From JBOGWY01 sp050694015 (GTDB lineage: Bacteria > Actinomycetota > CADDZG01 > WHSQ01), in NCBI GenBank assembly GCA_050694015.1, contig JBOGWY010000386.1, forward strand, positions 1-6,155: DNA of 6,155 nucleotides, in the 5' to 3' direction. Shown one piece after another: positions 4,729-6,155 of this stretch; positions within the stretch are counted from its first letter, which is position 1, and each line of letters starts with the position of its first letter. Under the pieces are notes generated by a model that saw only the letters and a program-made list of their open reading frames with translations, did not search any database and was not told the origin of the DNA. Position numbers and translations under genes: made by a program.

Positions 4729-6155
4729 TCAGGTGGGGAAGTTGAGGTTGGTGCGCTCCTCGTAGCGCCAGCGTGCGGTGACCGTCTTGGTACGCGTGTA
4801 GAAGTCGATGCCCTCTTCCCCGTAGATGTCGTGGGCCCCGAAGAGCGATCGTTTCCAGCCGCCGAACGAGTAGAACGCGACCGGTACCGGTATCGGCACG
4901 TTGATGCCGACCATGCCCGCTCCTATCTCGGTCTGGAACAGCCGCGCCGCGGCGCCGTCGGACGTGAAGATCGCGGTCCCGTTGCCGTACGGGTTCTCGT
5001 TGACGAGCCGGATCGCCTCCTCGAGGCTCTGCGCGCGCAACACGCAAAGTACCGGTCCGAAGATCTCCTCTTCGTAGATGTGCATGTCGGGCTTGACGTG
5101 ATCGAACAGACACGGCCCGACGAAGAATCCCTCGCCGGTCGCGCGCTCCCGTCCGTCGATCACGAGCTCGGCCCCCTCCGCGATGCCGGTAGCGATCGAT
5201 GCGAGCACCCGATCACGGTGGGCGGCGCTCGTGAGCGGTCCCATGTCGGCGTCCAGGTCGGTCGCGGGTCCGATGCGGAGTTGTGCGATGTGGCGGCCGA
5301 GCGCGTCGACGAGCGGGTCGGCCGCGTTCCCGACCGCGACGACCGCCGAGATCGCCATGCATCGTTGTCCGGTCGAGCCGTAGCCCGCCGACACCGCCGC
5401 GGCCGCGGCGGCATCGAGGTCGGCGTCGGGCAACACGACCATGTGGTTCTTCGCGCCCCCGAGCGCCTGCACGCGCTTGCCCGCGGCGCTCGCGCTCGAA
5501 TAGATGTGTTCTGCGACGGGTGTGGAGCCGACCGAGCTCACCGCGGCGATGCCGGGATGGGTGATCAGCGCATCGACGGCCTCCCGGTCCCCTTGCACGA
5601 CGTTGAACGTTCCGTCGGGGAAGCCCCCCTCCTTGACGAGCGCGGCCATGACGTTGCCGGCGGAGGGATCCCGCTCCGACGGCTTGAGCACGAACGCGTT
5701 GCCGCATGCGAGCGCGACGGGGAACATCCACAGCGGCACCATCATGGGGAAGTTGAACGGCGTGATGCCGGCGACCACGCCGAGCGGCTGGCGCAACGAA
5801 TAGGTATCGACGTCGGAGGACACGTTCTCCGAGTGGCCGCCCTTCAACAACGCGGGGATCCCGCACGCGATTGCGTTCGCGAACATCCAGATGGGCACCA
5901 TCGCCGGGAAGTTGAAAGGCGTGATGCCGGCGACCACGCCGAGCGGCTGTCGGATCGAGTAGACGTCGACGCCTGTGGAGGCCTGCTCCGAATATGCACC
6001 TTTGAGCAGGTTCGGGATCCCTGTCGCGAACTCGATGTTCTCGAGGCCGCGCTGCACCTCTCCCGTCGCGTCCGACAGGACCTTGCCGTGCTGGGACGTG
6101 AGGATGCGAGCCAGATCGACCTTGTGCTGATCGACCAGCGCCCGAAGGCGGAACA
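4729..6155 (-). CDS. mmsA: Methylmalonate-semialdehyde dehydrogenase (CoA-acylating), N-terminus cut by window, with internal 53-residue duplication
   Basis: Aldehyde dehydrogenase superfamily enzyme. The family converts methylmalonate semialdehyde to propionyl-CoA (or malonate semialdehyde to acetyl-CoA) with NAD+ and CoA in valine, pyrimidine or inositol breakdown. The frame is open to the window edge; about 474 residues are visible, beginning F-R-L-R-A-L-V-D-Q-H-K. Numbering from the GTG at 6057 (an internal Val codon): PFNFP at 47-51 and again at 100-104; KPSERDPSAG 125-134; GSTGQRCMAIS 227-237 with catalytic Cys233; GGAKNH 200-205, with Asn204 where ordinary ALDHs have the general-base Glu, a hallmark of this CoA-dependent subfamily; EEIFGPV 330-336; FGGWKRSLFG 398-407. 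The odd feature is residues 13-118, where the segment GIP...AC occurs twice in tandem while the family has it once. The rest looks intact and in frame. It is the first gene of a possible two-gene unit with the propeller gene. Confidence 0.93.
   Translation of the reverse strand, partial: FRLRALVDQHKVDLARILTSQHGKVLSDATGEVQRGLENIEFATGIPNLLKGAYSEQASTGVDVYSIRQPLGVVAGITPFNFPAMVPIWMFANAIACGIPALLKGGHSENVSSDVDTYSLRQPLGVVAGITPFNFPMMVPLWMFPVALACGNAFVLKPSERDPSAGNVMAALVKEGGFPDGTFNVVQGDREAVDALITHPGIAAVSSVGSTPVAEHIYSSASAAGKRVQALGGAKNHMVVLPDADLDAAAAAAVSAGYGSTGQRCMAISAVVAVGNAADPLVDALGRHIAQLRIGPATDLDADMGPLTSAAHRDRVLASIATGIAEGAELVIDGRERATGEGFFVGPCLFDHVKPDMHIYEEEIFGPVLCVLRAQSLEEAIRLVNENPYGNGTAIFTSDGAAARLFQTEIGAGMVGINVPIPVPVAFYSFGGWKRSLFGAHDIYGEEGIDFYTRTKTVTARWRYEERTNLNFPT
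5704..6021 (-). repeat. 159-bp in-frame tandem duplication within mmsA (two 53-codon units)
   Basis: Unit 1 (5863-6021) and unit 2 (5704-5862) each encode 53 residues running from G-I-P to A-C. Hand comparison gives 39/53 identical residues and 118/159 identical bases. A 44-bp core, 5747-5790 versus 5906-5949, differs at one base and encodes most of QPLGVVAGITPFNFP; the flanks are much more divergent. The join between units reads AIAC-GIPALLKG. Single-copy family members read about EFACGIP...AIACGNTF, so an A-C-G microhomology is a likely breakpoint. Confidence 0.9.

Noticed and set aside
5213..5866. 217-codon minus-strand ORF overlapping mmsA in another frame
   Set aside because: Arg-rich shadow translation without domains; the mmsA frame carries all conserved ALDH motifs.
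5704..6021. The mmsA repeat as a mobile element, CRISPR or transposon target duplication
   Set aside because: Both units are coding, in frame and homologous to one known protein segment; there are no terminal inverted repeats, spacers or transposase.

Overview
This is a 6.2 kb piece of GC-rich, gene-dense bacterial chromosome. High-GC codon use, GTG starts, purine-rich ribosome binding sites and the gene types suggest an uncultured actinobacterium-like organism. No rRNA or other marker gene is present, so this assignment is an inference. There is no phage, transposon, tRNA or CRISPR signal. The two outer genes run off the window edges.

Layout: (1) 1-602 (+), the 3' part of a FabL-type enoyl-ACP reductase; (2) 638-1960 (-), a regulator with an XRE helix-turn-helix domain and a TPR-like helical domain, convergent with fabL; (3) 1961-2173, a regulatory interval with a compound inverted repeat over the regulator's ribosome binding site, a possible 15-codon ORF reading the other way, and a GC-rich hairpin; (4) 2174-3088 (+), a multi-pass membrane protein of unknown function; (5) 3085-4650 (-), a secreted Asp-box (BNR) beta-propeller protein whose stop codon interlocks with that of the membrane protein; (6) 4729-6155 (-), most of a methylmalonate-semialdehyde dehydrogenase (mmsA) gene.

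Two things stand out. First, the mmsA reading frame carries a 159-bp (53-codon) in-frame tandem duplication of the segment with the PFNFP motif of the NAD-binding fold. By hand count the copies are about 74% identical, but they share a 44-bp core with a single mismatch. Second, the XRE/TPR regulator faces a 15-residue acidic ORF (MDEDDILELIGWPDH) that has a good ribosome binding site and a hairpin behind it. This resembles the layout of peptide-sensing RRNPP regulators and their peptide genes, but the function is a hypothesis.

The genes do not form one pathway: fatty-acid elongation, regulation, an unknown membrane protein, a secreted propeller and valine/propionate-type catabolism lie side by side. 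The propeller and mmsA share a strand with a 78-bp gap and could be co-transcribed.
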